Shown one piece after another: positions 11,269 through 24,400 of a stretch of 64,000 bases of DNA. The position numbers were made by a program, and so were the translations under genes. The DNA is taken from positions 154,870,397 to 154,934,396 of the forward strand of contig NC_072790.1 of assembly GCF_028583425.1 (NCBI RefSeq). The letters are read 5' to 3'. The stretch is from Eublepharis macularius. Lineage: Eukaryota > Chordata > Lepidosauria > Squamata > Eublepharidae. The notes under the pieces are model-generated. The model did no database searches. It had not been told where the DNA came from and was given only the letters and a program-made list of their open reading frames with translations. Each line of letters starts with the position of its first letter. The first letter of the stretch is position 1.

Positions 11269-13269
11269 TTATTTTCCTAAATGTTTCCCTTTAAGCACCC
11301 CAAGAAATTCTAACAGACATCACATTAAGACTCAGGATGAAGAGAGTGAGATGTAAGAGATTTTCCAGAGTTCCCATAGATGAAGCAGACTGAGCTGGTT
11401 TGTCAGCTGGGAGATGTCTCTTTCTTAATATGATGTCTGTAGAATACCATGATCAGCCAGTGATCTTGATTCTTTGTGACATCTGTTCCACAGGAAAAAA
11501 TAGGTTCTGAGCTCTTTACCTAAGATGGTGCATTTAACATTTTTCGTTTCTTTCTTATATGGTTGGCTTTTTGTTAGCCTTCAGGGCAGATAACAATCAC
11601 CATCTCGGTTCTGTGTCTATATATAGCTGAGCTGCATAAGAAGAGCTTGAGGAAAAATTGAATTTTTTTGTTCATTCTGCCATTGCCAAATGCTATCTAT
11701 TTTCTTTCTGCAAGTTGCTCCTGTTGTGACTATATCAGCTATATTGATTCAATATGGCTGGAGTTATAATCCTAGAAGTTAATTGGGCAGATATGGAGAC
11801 TGGTAGTTTGACTGCAACCATGCAATTAAGTCCTATTGTGCAAAAATAGATTTCAAGATTCTGAATAACCAGAGACTGTATCTACTAGGAAAACTGGGGA
11901 AGCTGTGATGTATCACCACAGGGACAGTTTGGAAATCCAGCACCTCAAATATCCTTATTCAGTTTTCTCCAAGGGTCAAATTAGACATGCAGTTTTTAAA
12001 AAGAGTTGGATCTGGGTTCCCCAAATCCACCTCAGGTTCCCTGCAGCCACACAGCAGCTATGAGGAAAGACTGTTAAAAATAAAGGAGCCCAAATGGCCT
12101 CAGAATACCATCACGGAGAGGAAGGCCTTCTCCTTCCCTCCTCGAGCCATTTTCCAAAAGAGTGAGTGTGTGCATGTGTATTTCTCTCCGTGTTTTTGCT
12201 GCTCCACATGGAGCATTCTGTGCATGTGGAACAGTAAAAACGGGAGAACCGCCCCCTCCCCCATGCTATCTTGACACAGGGAAATGGCTTGGGGAGGAAG
12301 GTTTGGACTCTCCTGTATTGTTTAACAGTCATTCCTTGCAGCTGCTGTGTGGTGTGGGGAACCTGAGTTGGATCTGGGGAACCTGGACCCAACTCTTTAA
12401 AAACCTGCTCTTCTAGCTTGGTTAAGCAGATATCAGGACAGTGGGGGCAGACAGAGCAGCCAAGCAAGGCTCCTGGACTTACCCAGGGGGCAATTTGCAG
12501 CTGTGGGGCACAGGCTGGAAGAAGGACTGGGGTTTTTTTCTCCATCATGTCTGGTACCCAAGACTCAGCTATCTGCCTCTTTGAACTCAAGGGAGTTGTG
12601 CACCCTGATGATTACAGGGCTCCCAACTGTTGTCCCCACCACCACCATGGACTGCGCCTCTGCTTTTCCTACATATCTGTTCATTCATTCACTAATACTT
12701 CTGTTTGCCCTCTGTTCTTATTTGTATTTTCTCTATGATTACATCCATGGCTGGTTCCCATTCAGGTAAGGATTAAAGACTTATTAGTGGTGGCTGTCTG
12801 CAGTCTTGGGCTGATTCGATAATGATGCTAAGGAACCATGGTTCTGACCTGTAAAAAGTATCTTTGTGTATTCCATGTGAGAGGATCAGAATGAGTTTTC
12901 CTCAGCCCTCCCTTTCCCTGTTGACAATTATAAGATCTGTTCTCATCCCCCCTATAACACCTGCCGGTAAGTTGCCATGCTTCCTGCAGAGTATTTTGGC
13001 TAGCCCCGCTTCAACTACAGGGATTTTACTTATGTCCAGCTTGACTGGCCACTAAACGATTGGCCATATGACCTCACTCCCCCCAGCCCCCTTTCATCCA
13101 TGCTGATGGGTTGTCCTCACCAGGATCCAGTTCACAGGTGGCATGAGGGCAGGCATGGCCGCCCTTGGACTGCCCCCAGAGGACCTCAGGGCATGCTCCT
13201 TAGGACTGGGGCCTCCACCATAGCAGCAGAGATTGGGCTGCTGTCAGCCTATGTACAAGCCATGGAGAG
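11269..13269. other. No gene recognised
   Basis: Non-coding. Overlapping open frames at 11987-12769 look compositional: no known motif, no splice support and no conserved residues. Confidence 0.4.
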
Positions 13270-14135
13270 GTGGAAATTAGACATGGGCACGATCTGAATT
13301 ACGATTTCAAAAAGTCCCCAATTTTGGTGTTTGCTCCATCGTGACTCAGCTAATCAGTTCTGTCCACGGCAACCAATCCAGCAGTCGGGAGTTTGCTTGT
13401 TCGGGACTTGATCGGATATATCGGTTTCTGTTCGGAATTGCAGACACTCAGGCACCAGTAATTAATTCCCGGGGCAACGGAGTCAGGGGGGGAATGAGCT
13501 GTCTTTGCCTTCCTTCTGTCGCCCTTGAAACATGAATGGAAGCCCAGCTTTCCTTGATTAGCAGGCTTCCTTCCAACCATGGAGCAGCAACCCAGGGGAG
13601 GGAGGGGGAAGGGGATGGGCACAAAGGAAAGGCAAAAGGCAGCGTGGGAGGCTGGGAGGCCGCCTGCGCCGTTTGCCTTTCCCCAGGACAAGGGGCGTGT
13701 GGGCAAGCCAGCCACCCCTTGTCCTGGGGAAAGGCAAAAGGCAGTGCGGGAGGCTGAGAGGCCACCTGCGCCGTTCGCCTTTCCCCAGGACAAGGGGCAC
13801 GCGGGCAAGCCGGCCACCCCTTGTCTTGCAGGGCAGGTGAATGGCGCGGGCAGCCTCCGAGCCACTCGTGCTGCTTCCAGCTCCGTAGCACACCGGGACA
13901 GCCGGCTTGCTGTGTGGGCGGGAGCGACTCAGGAACGCGCGCACACACGCACGCAACAGCCTGACTACGGTTGCTCTGAGCGCTGGCCTCCCCGATTTCC
14001 AATTTTGGATCTGATTTTGGACCGGAAACGAGACTTGATCGGTTAGAATTGGATACCTGTGTTCAGCGGCGCCGCGGAATCACGATCAGCTAAAACGGGA
14101 TTATTTTTTGGATCGTGCCCATGTCTAGTGGAAAT
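13270..14135. mobile_element. Non-autonomous hAT element with perfect 8-bp target duplication
   Basis: The element spans 13278-14127. Its terminal inverted repeats are TAGACATGGGCACGATC and the inverse GATCGTGCCCATGTCTA. Both sides carry the octamer GTGGAAAT (13270-13277 and 14128-14135). TIR form and 8-bp duplication are diagnostic of hAT. The GC-rich interior holds a duplicated, partly palindromic segment (13628-13830) and no transposase. A related decayed end occurs at 54455-54474. Confidence 0.92.
13628..13830. repeat. Two tandem ~105-bp units inside the hAT element
   Basis: Each unit contains 'AAGGCAAAAGGCAG', 'GCCTTTCCCCAGGACAAGG' and 'GCCACCCCTTGTC'. The halves are mutually inverted, so each unit can fold back. 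The unit explains the long frames seen on both strands here. Confidence 0.8.
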
Positions 14136-14199
14136 GCAGGGCCTACAGATCATACATTCATCTTTAGTGGGGTTCATCACTAACTCTTTTCTAGTTACA

Positions 14200-14720
14200 G
14201 CAGCCCTTCACAGACCAGCCTGACTGCTGCTACAGCATCTGTTGATGGGGATCTACATGGCTGCAGCCAGCTGAGGGACATCAAAGGGTTTATCCTGAAG
14301 CATCTGAAATGGGTGTGGGGTCAGATTTATCTGTGACTGTATGGCCCTTTCTTGTGTGCCCGCAGTGATGCTGATTGTCATTTTGGGGTCAAGAAGGATT
14401 TTTTTCTCCCAGGCCAAACTGGCCATGCTTTTTTGCCTTCCTCTGAGCATTGAGCAAGGGTCACTCTGGGAAGGGGTACTTGTGCATCACGCTAGGACTG
14501 GGCCAGATCCGTTCCTGTCTAGGCTGCAGTGCAAACAAGTGAGATCATGCCCAGGTGGGATCACATTGCCTGCCATACTGCAGTGGTCTGCCAGCAGACA
14601 GGCTGGGAAGGGTGTCATCACATGGCAGGTGGCTCACCTGATGCCTGGATCTGTGCACTAGGCTGTGCCAATGCTCCAATGGCTGTAAACAGTAAAGTTG
14701 TGGCTGCGTTTCACTCCAGT
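14200..14720 (+). repeat. Possible dispersed repeat
   Basis: Around 14370-14470, 'GGGGTCAAGAAGGATTTTTT' and 'TTGCCTTCCTCTGAGCA' resemble a dispersed amniote repeat I recognise but cannot name. Boundaries are not visible. Confidence 0.3.
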
Positions 14721-17066
14721 CTTATGTGGTGGTGATATGTTCTCCTTCACCTCCTGCCTCTCCCCCTTGCCACTGGGTCTGCAAAGACAACTGCTTTTGT
14801 AACACAGAAACTTGTATTGAAAATGGGAGTGAAAGCTGGCTGCAAACCTTGTACCGTGACGTTCTTAAAGGTGCCATACAGCAGCTTTCCCCGTAAAATG
14901 CACCCACCTGGAGGAAGCATATCCTTAGTTCTGGTGAGCAGCTGAGCACTTTTCTGGAAATTTGCCCAAGGATTCAAAAGCCAGAGAATCTGACAAGGAA
15001 ACTTATGCAACTGTTGACCCAAAGAAGCTGAGCCACTGCCTGGCCCTACATTTGGAAATAGTGACTGATGACTTAAGGGGGGAACTGAGGTTTTAACCAA
15101 TGAATGACCCATGTTGCCTTTCTTCCACAAACCCTTTTTTAAACAGTAGGAGTCTTAACGTGGGAGTAAACCATTGTCACTCTAATTAGATGATTTATTC
15201 TCTGATTGGATCCTGTTTTATCAATGCATTGTAATGGAACTGTTACCCAAAACTGTCCATGTGTCAGGACAGGCATGTTCTACATGTGCAGAACTACATG
15301 TAAAAATCATTTCAGTGTGTTTGTATCTTTGTGCCTGTGTGTGTCTGTATATAACCCATTAATTTGATAAAGTGGGCTCTGCCTTAAGAAACCTTACACT
15401 ATGAGAGTCTCTGTTATTTTGGCTGCAGCAGACTTACGTGGCTGTGCCTCTGTTCCTCATAAACACTTTAAATTCTTTGCTGATTTGAAAGATAAGTGAG
15501 TAGTGATTTCTCCTGGTATTGAACAAGTGAGGGAGAGGATGGGCAACTGACCATGGGAAAATGGCAATGGCATCTAGGCTACCAGGAACATTTCCAAGGT
15601 GCACCCTCAAACCAATGAAAGACTCCTGGAGGCTACCAGTGGCACTGGAGCACAATGTGTCAGACTTGAGCTCTTCCCTTTAGGATTTTTCCAGATGGAA
15701 GGTGAGGAAGGCTTAGAGCTGATCTGCCATCAGGAACTGCAAAAGAACCTAAAAGCCCAGTTCAGCTTATTAATTGCTGAAGCAATGTTTGGTCTGGTTC
15801 AAGTTATCTAATAACTCTGATTTCCTGCTTCTCAGAATTTGTGATTAAAATCCTAGCAGCTTTTGCAGCTTCAACAACTCCTATAACTTCAGGCACTTGT
15901 GATGTGCTTGTGCTTGTTTTCCTACAGCCTTTGGGCTATTTTCTGCCTTTTTCTACATATGTATCAGTCCCTCATAGCCTATTAGGACTGCCAACTTTTG
16001 AATCATTCTCTTGTCCCTTTACCAGCATTTTTAGGCGATCATATATAGCTCTATGTCATGAAAACCTGCTGGTTTCTGTCTAACACACTAGGGGGCAGGA
16101 GCAGACTAGGTGGGCTTTTTTCTGGCCAGTTGGTAACACTGTGGACACAAGCTCCCATTTGTGGCTATTAAAAATGATCTTCCTTTCCTGCTTGAGCCTG
16201 GAAATTGACAGGAGGGTTGGGGGATGGTGACCTGAGGGGTATCATCACAAGTGTGATATCACTTCCGAGGAAAAACCAGAAGTGATCACAGTAGCTCTAA
16301 GAATCATCAGAAAAATCTATGGATTTACTATTAAGTTGCCACTGTCACTTACAGAAGAGACATCATTATACATTGCATACCAGTGAGTTTAAAAAAAAAA
16401 TCCCTTGCAGCCCCTTCTAGCAGTGGCACACAATGGAAGCTCAGGGCAGGGAATCCTCCTCCTGGACTAGGAGCTTGGCAGCCCTGTTGTGTATATTGTA
16501 TTCTAATGAAATAAACATTTTTTCTACTTTGCTTATCCTCTTCATTGTTCTTGCAGTTCTTTAGCTATTTCATACAACTGGTGTCCCATTTCACAGGTTC
16601 AAGTAAAGACAGCAACAAAAAAGAAAGGATGTAGCTCCCATCCAGCTAGATGGAGAAAGAAGGCTAGAATCTCTGTATGACCATTTCATCACAAGTTGTT
16701 AATAGTTGTTTTGAGTCTCATTTTATAAGAGCATTTCCTTTCTACCTTGTACTATCCTCTCTGAAGGTGGATGAATTCAGCAACTTACCAGTGATGCTGG
16801 TTTGTGATCTAGGCTGACTCCATGACCAATGAGACTCAATGAGGAGTTATGACATGTGGTATTTGCTGGCACACTGGCCTGCTAGAAATACCTTTCAGCT
16901 TAGCCCAGATATCACTTTCCATTCATCTAAGCAACATTTCATGTCATGCAGCTACCATTTCCTTAAACATTCATATCAAATGGTACAACTAAAAGAAGAC
17001 AAGCAAATAAATTAACTGTGTACTGAAAGAACATCTTGAGGTTTATCCATCTTATTAAATAGCTTA
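14721..17066. other. Upstream region of the WD-repeat gene, no gene seen
   Basis: No supported exon, CpG-rich promoter or clear repeat. The transcription start of the downstream gene could lie here or within earlier non-coding exons, but I see no decisive element. Confidence 0.35.
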
Positions 17067-17220
17067 ATGTCTAGAAGAAGGATTCCAGAAGATGAAGACC
17101 GTCCTGACATTCCTGATGGAGTTGTTTTTAAAAATTCCTTGAAGGCATTTGAAAAGCTTGTTGACAAAATAGTCATTCAGAAAAGGGAAGAAAGACTAGG
17201 ACTGTACACAAAAGATGCTG
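17067..17220 (+). CDS. WDR64: WD-repeat protein (WDR64-like), first visible coding exon
   Basis: The exon begins at ATG 17067 (MSRRRIPEDEDRPDIPDG) and encodes 51 codons plus one base. The donor GTAAAG follows at 17221. The peptide has the segment NSLKAFEKLVDKIVIQKREE, a charged helical stretch that leads in-frame into the EF-hand-like N-terminal part encoded by the next exon. This ATG is the first in frame and was taken as the start, but an upstream exon spliced near 17062 (TTAAATAG) cannot be excluded. The family is WD-repeat proteins with an N-terminal EF-hand-like region, best matching my memory of vertebrate WDR64. WDR49 or another relative is the main alternative. Confidence 0.65.
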
Positions 17221-17380
17221 GTAAAGTAAATTCTCTTTTCAGTGTTACCGCGTGTAATATGGGGCAATAATGGAGAGGACATCTTTTATAAAGAAGCCAA
17301 CATTCTACATTTTTCCCTACTTAGTCGCTTTAAATTTTAAAAATATATTTCTTTGGAGATATTGGAAAGCCAGTTTCAGG

Positions 17381-17940
17381 AATAGGGATGTTGCTCAGTG
17401 GCAGAGTGCATACTTTGCAAGCAAAGAATTGCAAATAAGTAGGAGTTGAGAAAGACCCTTCTGCAGAGTCTCTCTACCCAAGATGTCTTACATGAGGACG
17501 CACAAGTGAAAGGAGATGCTATGTTAGCCAGGAAGCCAAATTTTAAAAGATGGTCCGGAAGGCTTTGTCAATTTCACCCCTCTTGAGCAAGCAGAGAGAG
17601 CTCCTTGGAGGGCTTGTGTATTTCCTCTATGCCTCCCCAAAAGCTCCAAAAGCTCTGTCAGTTTCACCTCCCCTTCTGGGAGGCAAAGAGAAAATAAACC
17701 CTCTGAGGAGTGATCTTTGCCATCTCTAGAGAGGCGAAATTAACAGAGCCTTTGGCTCTGTCTTTTTAACTACCTTTCCCAGCTAACATTGTGTCTGCCT
17801 TCACTTGAGCATCCTCATGTATTCAATCTCATGAAGAGAAACTTGAAGAACCTTGAAAAGCTGCTGCCCTCAGAATAGACAGTACTGAGCTAAATGAACC
17901 AATAGTCTGTATAAGGTAGCTTCTTCATATGTTCAGAATT
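17381..17940 (+). repeat. tRNA-derived SINE split by a MITE
   Basis: The left part (17381-17490) has the tRNA-like head 'GTTGCTCAGTGGCAGAG' and 'TTTGCAAGC'. The right part (17820-17940) has the body and tail 'GCTGCCCTCAGAATAGACAGTACTGAGC' and 'GGTAGCTTCTTCATATGTTC'. It is the same family as 5343-5510. A TA-flanked MITE separates the two parts. The SINE lies in the intron after exon 1. Confidence 0.75.
17489..17821. mobile_element. Tc1/mariner-type MITE, TA target duplication
   Basis: The element spans 17491-17819, flanked by TA on both sides. The long terminal inverted repeats (about 40 bp, imperfect) begin CATGAGGACGCACAAGTG on the left; the right end gives CATGAGGATGCTCAAGTG when inverted. 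The interior is also partly self-complementary. There is no coding capacity. Confidence 0.85.
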
Positions 17941-18162
17941 TGCTGCTATATCTTTGAAAATAAATACTGAGACTATAAACAAATAATAATTCATATAATT
18001 TTAGCAAGAATTCTATGATGAAAACAAAGTGGAAAATGAAATCACAAACACTATGAAAATTGAACAAATAAGAGGGTGGGAATGAAGTTGAATATACCTA
18101 GAAGCAACATTTTGTTAGATTTATATTTAGATTCTATGAGGTTTGTTTTTGTTTCAATGCAG

Positions 18163-18293
18163 AGGAAATGGATTATGATAAATTCTATGCTGCAGTCCAG
18201 GCTCTGTTTGGTCCAGAAGTGAAGTCTCAAGATGTTAAAACCTTTTATAGGAAGATCAGCAACAATCCAGATGGGCGTACAGAATGGTGTGAG
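18163..18293 (+). CDS. WDR64: WDR64-like exon 2 (EF-hand-like region)
   Basis: The acceptor is a T-rich tract ending ATGCAG (18157-18162) and the donor is GTATGT at 18294. With one base from exon 1 it encodes E-E-MDYDKFYAAVQALFGPE, then VKSQDVKTFYRKISNNPDG, then RTEWCE, and ends in phase 0. The 'DYDKFY...LFGPEVKSQDVKTFYRKI' layout is a helix-loop-helix (EF-hand-like) module without a full calcium loop. It joins directly to the IFGYF segment of exon 3, which makes the exon chain convincing. An internal ATG at 18168 is not a likely start. Confidence 0.85.
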
Positions 18294-18764
18294 GTATGTT
18301 TGTTCATTTGTCTATGGCATGCTAATTTGCCTCAGCCACACCAAAAGCAAAACACTAGATCTGTTGTCAGATATTTTATTAGGGGCCTATTTATGCAGAG
18401 TCTGACACTGACATGCTTACCACCATCAGAACCACCTTTATTTACCACCAAAGTGTTAAAAGCACAATTATAAGGCCTCAGACTGCAGGGAGCAAGTGAA
18501 AGAGTGAGTGAGTGCGAATATTATTTTCTTGCACAGGAAGCAAGCAGCAAATTATTTGATCCTGCACTCTCTGATTTGGAGTCAATAATGGAACAGGAAG
18601 TGTCCAGGGACAGTAACGGTTCTTCATTCACAGCTCCAGCATAAAATTAAGGTGTCACAGATCATTCATATTTATACTTGTAGTAGATAATCTGCATGTG
18701 TGATAGTGGTAATGCTTAATTCATTCTAGGATAATTTGAGGATGTTTTGTCTCAGGGATTCAGG

Positions 18765-18868
18765 TTGATGGCAAACAGCAAATATCATCAGCCACTTTAG
18801 CATGTGCACTGGCCTGTAGGATGTAGGGGAAAGGACCGAAGCCTGCCTCCTTGGCACTTTTGCTCTGA
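18765..18868 (+). repeat. Dispersed repeat, copy 1 of a local pair
   Basis: About 104 bp, nearly identical (about 95% by eye) to 19760-19862 in the same orientation 995 bp away. Shared words include 'GATGGCAAACAGCAAATATC' and 'CTTGGCACTTTTGC'. The family is unknown. Confidence 0.8.
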
Positions 18869-19759
18869 GTGGACTGGGCTCTATGACAATGAGAAGCACT
18901 TCCAGCCAAAAGATGGGAGCTGTTGAATAAACTGTGACACTTTTTTGCAATTTTCCAGAAGCCTATGATTTTGACTGAAAAAGGCAGTTCTTAGGATATA
19001 GCATCAGCTTTGGATAGGAGGTCTCCTCCTCCTTCTGACCTTGTGACCAAAAGTGACAATATTACTGACACAGTTCTGTAATTCTAATAAACTGGCACCC
19101 TAAGAATTCAGAAATCCTTTCCTGCAGTGGTCCCAGGAATATCTTGCACTGTTTAAATTTCTAAAGACTAACTGATCAGAAATTATAAATAACACTGACA
19201 GGCACTTGACCTATGAGTTGTTCTGACAATTTTTACACTTAGGAGGTCTTCCATTCACCTCCCCTCCCACTTTGAAGTGTTACAAGTAATTGCTGTGTTT
19301 ACGGTATTATTCTATAGTAGCAATAAATGTTCTTCTGACCATCTACAGCAGCACTTCATTTAGCTGCCCTTCATAAAGTAGCTAGATAGACATTCAAGTT
19401 CTACACAGCCCTCTTCAGATGAATGTGCTACTGATCACAAAGCCCCTTACACCAGCTAGATCAGTAGACCATAGCCAAGCACTTTATATATTACACCATC
19501 AACCTTTGGAATGTGTTGATCTTAAATCATTTTTTCTTCTCTTCCTCTTCTCCAGCTACTAAAAGACTTTAAAAGGATACTCTCTTGACTCAGTTCTCCA
19601 AAAGACCTTGTAGTAATAGGAAAAGGAGGTAGAAATGAGAAAAAAGAGAAATTGGGAGGCTGCACTTCCTATATCCTGACCTATGAGCCACTCAGTGCCA
19701 ATGCACTTCTTCCCCTCTCCCTGAGGAGGTGGGGGGGATGGCATTGTAAGTATTCGGGC

Positions 19760-19862
19760 TGATGGCAAACAGCAAATATCATCAGCCACTCTAGCATGTG
19801 CACTGGTCTGTACGATGTAGGGGAAAGGGCCTAAGCCTGCCTCCTTGGCACTTTTGCCCTGA
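19760..19862 (+). repeat. Dispersed repeat, copy 2 of a local pair
   Basis: Partner of 18765-18868. Flanking sequence differs, so this looks like two insertions of one short element, or a partial duplication, rather than a long segmental duplication. Confidence 0.8.
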
Positions 19863-20149
19863 CTAGGGCCAGGGGATAATTGCTCCTGGGGGAAAACACA
19901 GACACCACTGTTCCGATTACCCCTATCAGGATGCCTGGCATGCCTTAAAGAGTCAGGCATGAAGGACGGCAACGTGCCTTCTGCTCCAGAAATTCAAAAA
20001 TGTCCTCCTTCCTCGCTCTATCAACACTTCTCCCTTTTGAAAGGACAGAAGGAATGGGCTTTGTGCTTCCCCGCTGTAATCAACATATACATATCCCTTA
20101 CTGCTGATCTTCAGGAGATAGCTGAAGATGTTTTTATTTAGCTCTGCTT

Positions 20150-20295
20150 TTAATTAACTTTTTAAAAATCTTTATTTAAAAACTGTGTTTTTAAATTTTG
20201 TTTTAGTCATTTTATTATTATTTTATTTATATTGTAAGCCACTTTGATTTCCTGCAAGGTAGAAAGGTAGCTAATAAATGTTTTAAATAATAAAC
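20150..20295 (+). repeat. Retroelement 3' tail
   Basis: 'TTATTTATATTGTAAGCCACTTTGAT' followed by 'TAATAAATGTTTTAAATAATAAA' resembles the 3' ends of reptilian L2/CR1-related elements or SINEs. Confidence 0.45.
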
Positions 20296-21124
20296 AAAAT
20301 CTGAAATAATTTAGAACAGTCTTGGATAGTGTGTAGAAAAGAACAAGAGTGGTTAAACTTTGAGCAAGGAAGCCTGTGTTCATATTCCCGCTCAGCTTTT
20401 GGGCTATCTAGTCTCTGCACAACTTCTAATTTTTTAAACCTTGATCATATTCTTCTAGGTGCTGGCACATGTGGTCTTGTCAATCATACACACACCAGCT
20501 ATTAAATATTGCATAACATTGTTTTAGAATTGAGCTTCGGCACGTAGTCCAATGCTGTAGTCATTGGAACAATTAGGTTTTTAAAATTTTCTTTGATGTT
20601 ATAATTCTGTTAAGTTTGCCATAATATTGAAGTGAATCTGTAGCTGCAGGGCAAGGAAAAACATGTTTTTCAAACATTGGCCTTAGCTTCAGTTGCTTCT
20701 GCTTAAGAAAGGGTAAGCCAAGGTTTATACTGGGTTCGTTTCAATGATCCATCAATGGAAGGCACTTCCCCTCTGTCCAGCAGTCGGAAGGGATTGCTGG
20801 GAATCTGGGACAGCCACAGTGGGCAAGATCCACAATCCTGATCCAAACAAAGTGTTGAATCCATCCCACTTCACTCAAGACTCACTAGTTTTTTGATGCA
20901 GCTCTGATGAAAACGGTCACAATTCAAAATAGAAATTTCGATAAGTTAAATATCAAGTCTCATCGTGATACTTTAAAAATTCTTTTAATCTTAGAATTAG
21001 ACAGATATTTCTAACTAATCTATTAGTTCTTTTAAAAAAAATATACCATGTGTTTATCTACATATACTGGTTCTGAAGCAATGTTCTTCTCACAATGGGC
21101 TGTGCTTTTTTTGTTTTGCATTAG

Positions 21125-21247
<123 letters not shown>

Positions 21248-21469
21248 TAAAATGTAATCTCTCATAAATATGGGTAGCATAATAGAATCCATATAGCTAC
21301 TTTTGTTCTCATTCTGCCATATGCTCCATAAGCTGTTTCCTTTTAATTATGGTTTCCCATAACAATTAAGTTTTCATTCTTTCCATCTGAATAGAACAGA
21401 TGATGCTCTTCATCACAGTTTCTTTATCCAAAATCCATGCTAGTCTGTTGTTAACTTTAGTTAAGAAAT

Positions 21470-24400
21470 TGATTTTAATGGGGAGTGCAAATCTAAGGCC
21501 CGCCTTCCTGCAGGCGTCAGGGCAACTTCAGTGTCACTCATCCCCACCCTAAGACTGTTTGCAGGAGAGCTACAGCAGTGACCAAGCCCCGCAAGGCACG
21601 GCAAGAACATAGCCATTTCCCTGACAACCCCACCAGCATCCCTCAAAGGTTGTGCCATGCCCATGACAGGCCTGGAACTGTCAGTCTAAGGCACACCCAA
21701 TGTATGACTGTGATCGCTGCCAGCCATCAACACCTCCGTCCCCCCTGCCAGAGAGTAGGCGGCCTGCGATCATAGTGCCTACATCAAGGTACCCAACTGA
21801 GGGAAAGCTGTCTGTGGAGGGGGGAGCCCTGGTGCCAGGAGGGTGGGCTGTTGACTGCCTGTGCCCTCACGGGTGGCCCCCTGGCACCACCTGTTGATAT
21901 TACTCCCTCCCCCACAGAGAGCTGGCACTTGGGGTGAAAAGATTCCCCATGGAAGCATGGGTTCCAGGAGGGGTGCCGCGCACAGGTGGGGGGAGTTCCC
22001 CAACCAAACAGCAGGCAGGGCACATGCCCCCCCCACACATTCAGCAAGAGACAGGCCATCAATTCAGGCACCACACATCTGAATGGCCCCCTGCCTTACC
22101 ACTGCCCCTGCCTTAGTCGTGCATTCCCCTATAGTGGTACAGCCTGCTGCAAGGGGTGCTTGGGGTGACTCCCCTGCTGCAAGGGAAAGCTTCTCCATGG
22201 AACCTAGTCAGAGCACATCTCAGGAGCAGCCAGTGGGCACAAACCCAATGGTGGATGAAGAGCTGGCCATGACCTGCCTGAGCCATGCTCACTGTCAGGG
22301 AGCATCCTGATGGCCAGGCTGCATTGCCAGGGGTGCCTCCGCAGTGTGCCCCAGGTCACCCCTGCAGGCAGGGAGATGGGAGGGGGGCTACTGGCAAGCA
22401 ATGAGCCACAACTGTGAGCTGCCCAAGCAGCCCCTCAATGCATGCCTGACTTCACACGTGACAGCTAGCAGATCACCCAGGCCATCCATAGCTACTGCTG
22501 CAGACGCACCCAGGCCAGCCATGCACTTATGGCCCCAGGACACAGCCTCCCTCTACTTACAGCAGGTCTCCACCTGTTCCTTCTCAGTTTCTGCCCACAT
22601 GGTAGAGAGGGTTGGGGGATGTGCTGAGCACAGTGAGGCCACATGCCCATACCCCTGGCATAGCCTGTGTGTTCCCCACATCCCCCTCTGGCCTAGAGCC
22701 CATGGCACACAGCCCCTGGTCCATCCACCCTGCCAGCCTGCCAGGTTCTTCCACATTCCCTGGCGGTGTTGCCCTGCCCCCCTTGGAGGATGTAGAGTCC
22801 ACCTGGACACAGATACATGGGTGCAAGGGGGTGGGCTGCTTCCCACCCCTGACCCTCCATCTGCTGCAAAGGATCTTTTTATGCAGATGAGGGCAGTGTT
22901 CTGACAATAACCACTCTAGGTTGCTGACTCCAGGGATCTGCCAATACTAAGAGTCTGAAGGACAGCCACTCCTGCTGTCACGGCCTGTCGCAAAGGGTTC
23001 ATGGGTCAGACATGCTGCACCACTCCAGCAGTAAATTTCAGGCCCCTGTAGGAGTAAAACTGGATGCTCAAGTCAGGTGTCTGGTACCTGATCCTGCAGC
23101 CCAGGCCCCAGGACTGCTCCCCTCCCCTCACTGCCTCCTCCTTTCCATAACCTCCTGTGCCCGTGTTACCAGCATTGGGCTTGTTCGGTGCACCAGTTAG
23201 CTCCCCTCCTCAGCCTGAGAGTGGGGGGGCAGGGACCAGGTTCCATGGCAGGTGTTTCACCACATCAGATGAGGGCCCTGTGGCCAACTCGAGCCATCCC
23301 AGACTGAGCAGCTCCGAGGCGCCCCCATCCCCCTGGCCTCCACCCGTGGTGCCCGACTGCTCAGGAGTGGCATCCACGCTGAGTGATTCACCTGCTCAAG
23401 AGAAGCGAAGGCACTAGCACCTTTCGGGGGGAGATGAGGCCTGTGCCCAAGCCTCCGACTGACCCCAGGCAGCACCATGGTCCTGTCATGAACTCGTCAG
23501 CCAGGACCTCTATGCCAAGGCCACATACAACAACCAGTGGGCTCACCAGGTGTATGACTACCTCAACCTGGGGCAAACCCACCTGCACTGCCTGCTTGTA
23601 TGGGGTGTCCCTGGCTATTAGGGCACATACACATTTCTGAACTAGCCCAAAGGAGTCATTCCAGCACTTCAGAGTGGACCTCTTTGAATGGCATGTCCTA
23701 GGGCTGCCACCTGCTCTGCCACCATATTCCAAAAGGCCTATTGGCAAGCGGTGGTCAAGGTACCCCTGGCCCTGGTGAGAGTGACACTGGGGGTGGTCCT
23801 CCACCAGGCAGTACAGGAATGCTTTCTCAGTCTCAGTCCAGTTCGACTTCTGCTGTTCTTGGGGCTCGGTCCAGTTTGACTTCTGCTGTTTGACTCCCCA
23901 CAGCCATGCCATCTCCACACTTGAAGAATGTGGAGGGGAGGCTGAGCAGTGTGGGAATATCCTGAGAGAGGTGCTCCACCCATCCCAAGCTGGAATCACA
24001 CTGAATGGATGCTGCGTGGCCAGAACCCGCTTGTGGTGGCCAGCTTGCAGGCCTAGAGGATGGGGGTAGATGATGCAGGATGCGAGGTGCTCCACTTTAC
24101 CCCAATAACACAGCCCCTCACGCTGCAGTCCCCAGACCACCCATCCACATCTGGTGCCCCTGCCCACCACCATCAAGCCCAGAGGTTCCACCTGATCCAC
24201 CTCCTGCTAGCACTGTATGTTTGAGTGGCACATTGGTGCCAGAGGAGGTGCAAGACAAAGTGATCCCAGGATGCATCAGCACCCTCCAGATCCTGGACAG
24301 CACCTGTCTGGACTGTTTCCATCTTGACAGTGCAGCTGTCTGCTGCAAAGGATCTTTTTATGCAGATGAGGGTGGTGTTCTGGCAATAATTGCTCTAAGG

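Noticed and set aside
11987..12769. Cluster of frames of 84-159 codons on both strands
   Set aside because: No motif, no splice consensus that links them and shadowing between strands. They look like chance in moderately GC-rich DNA.
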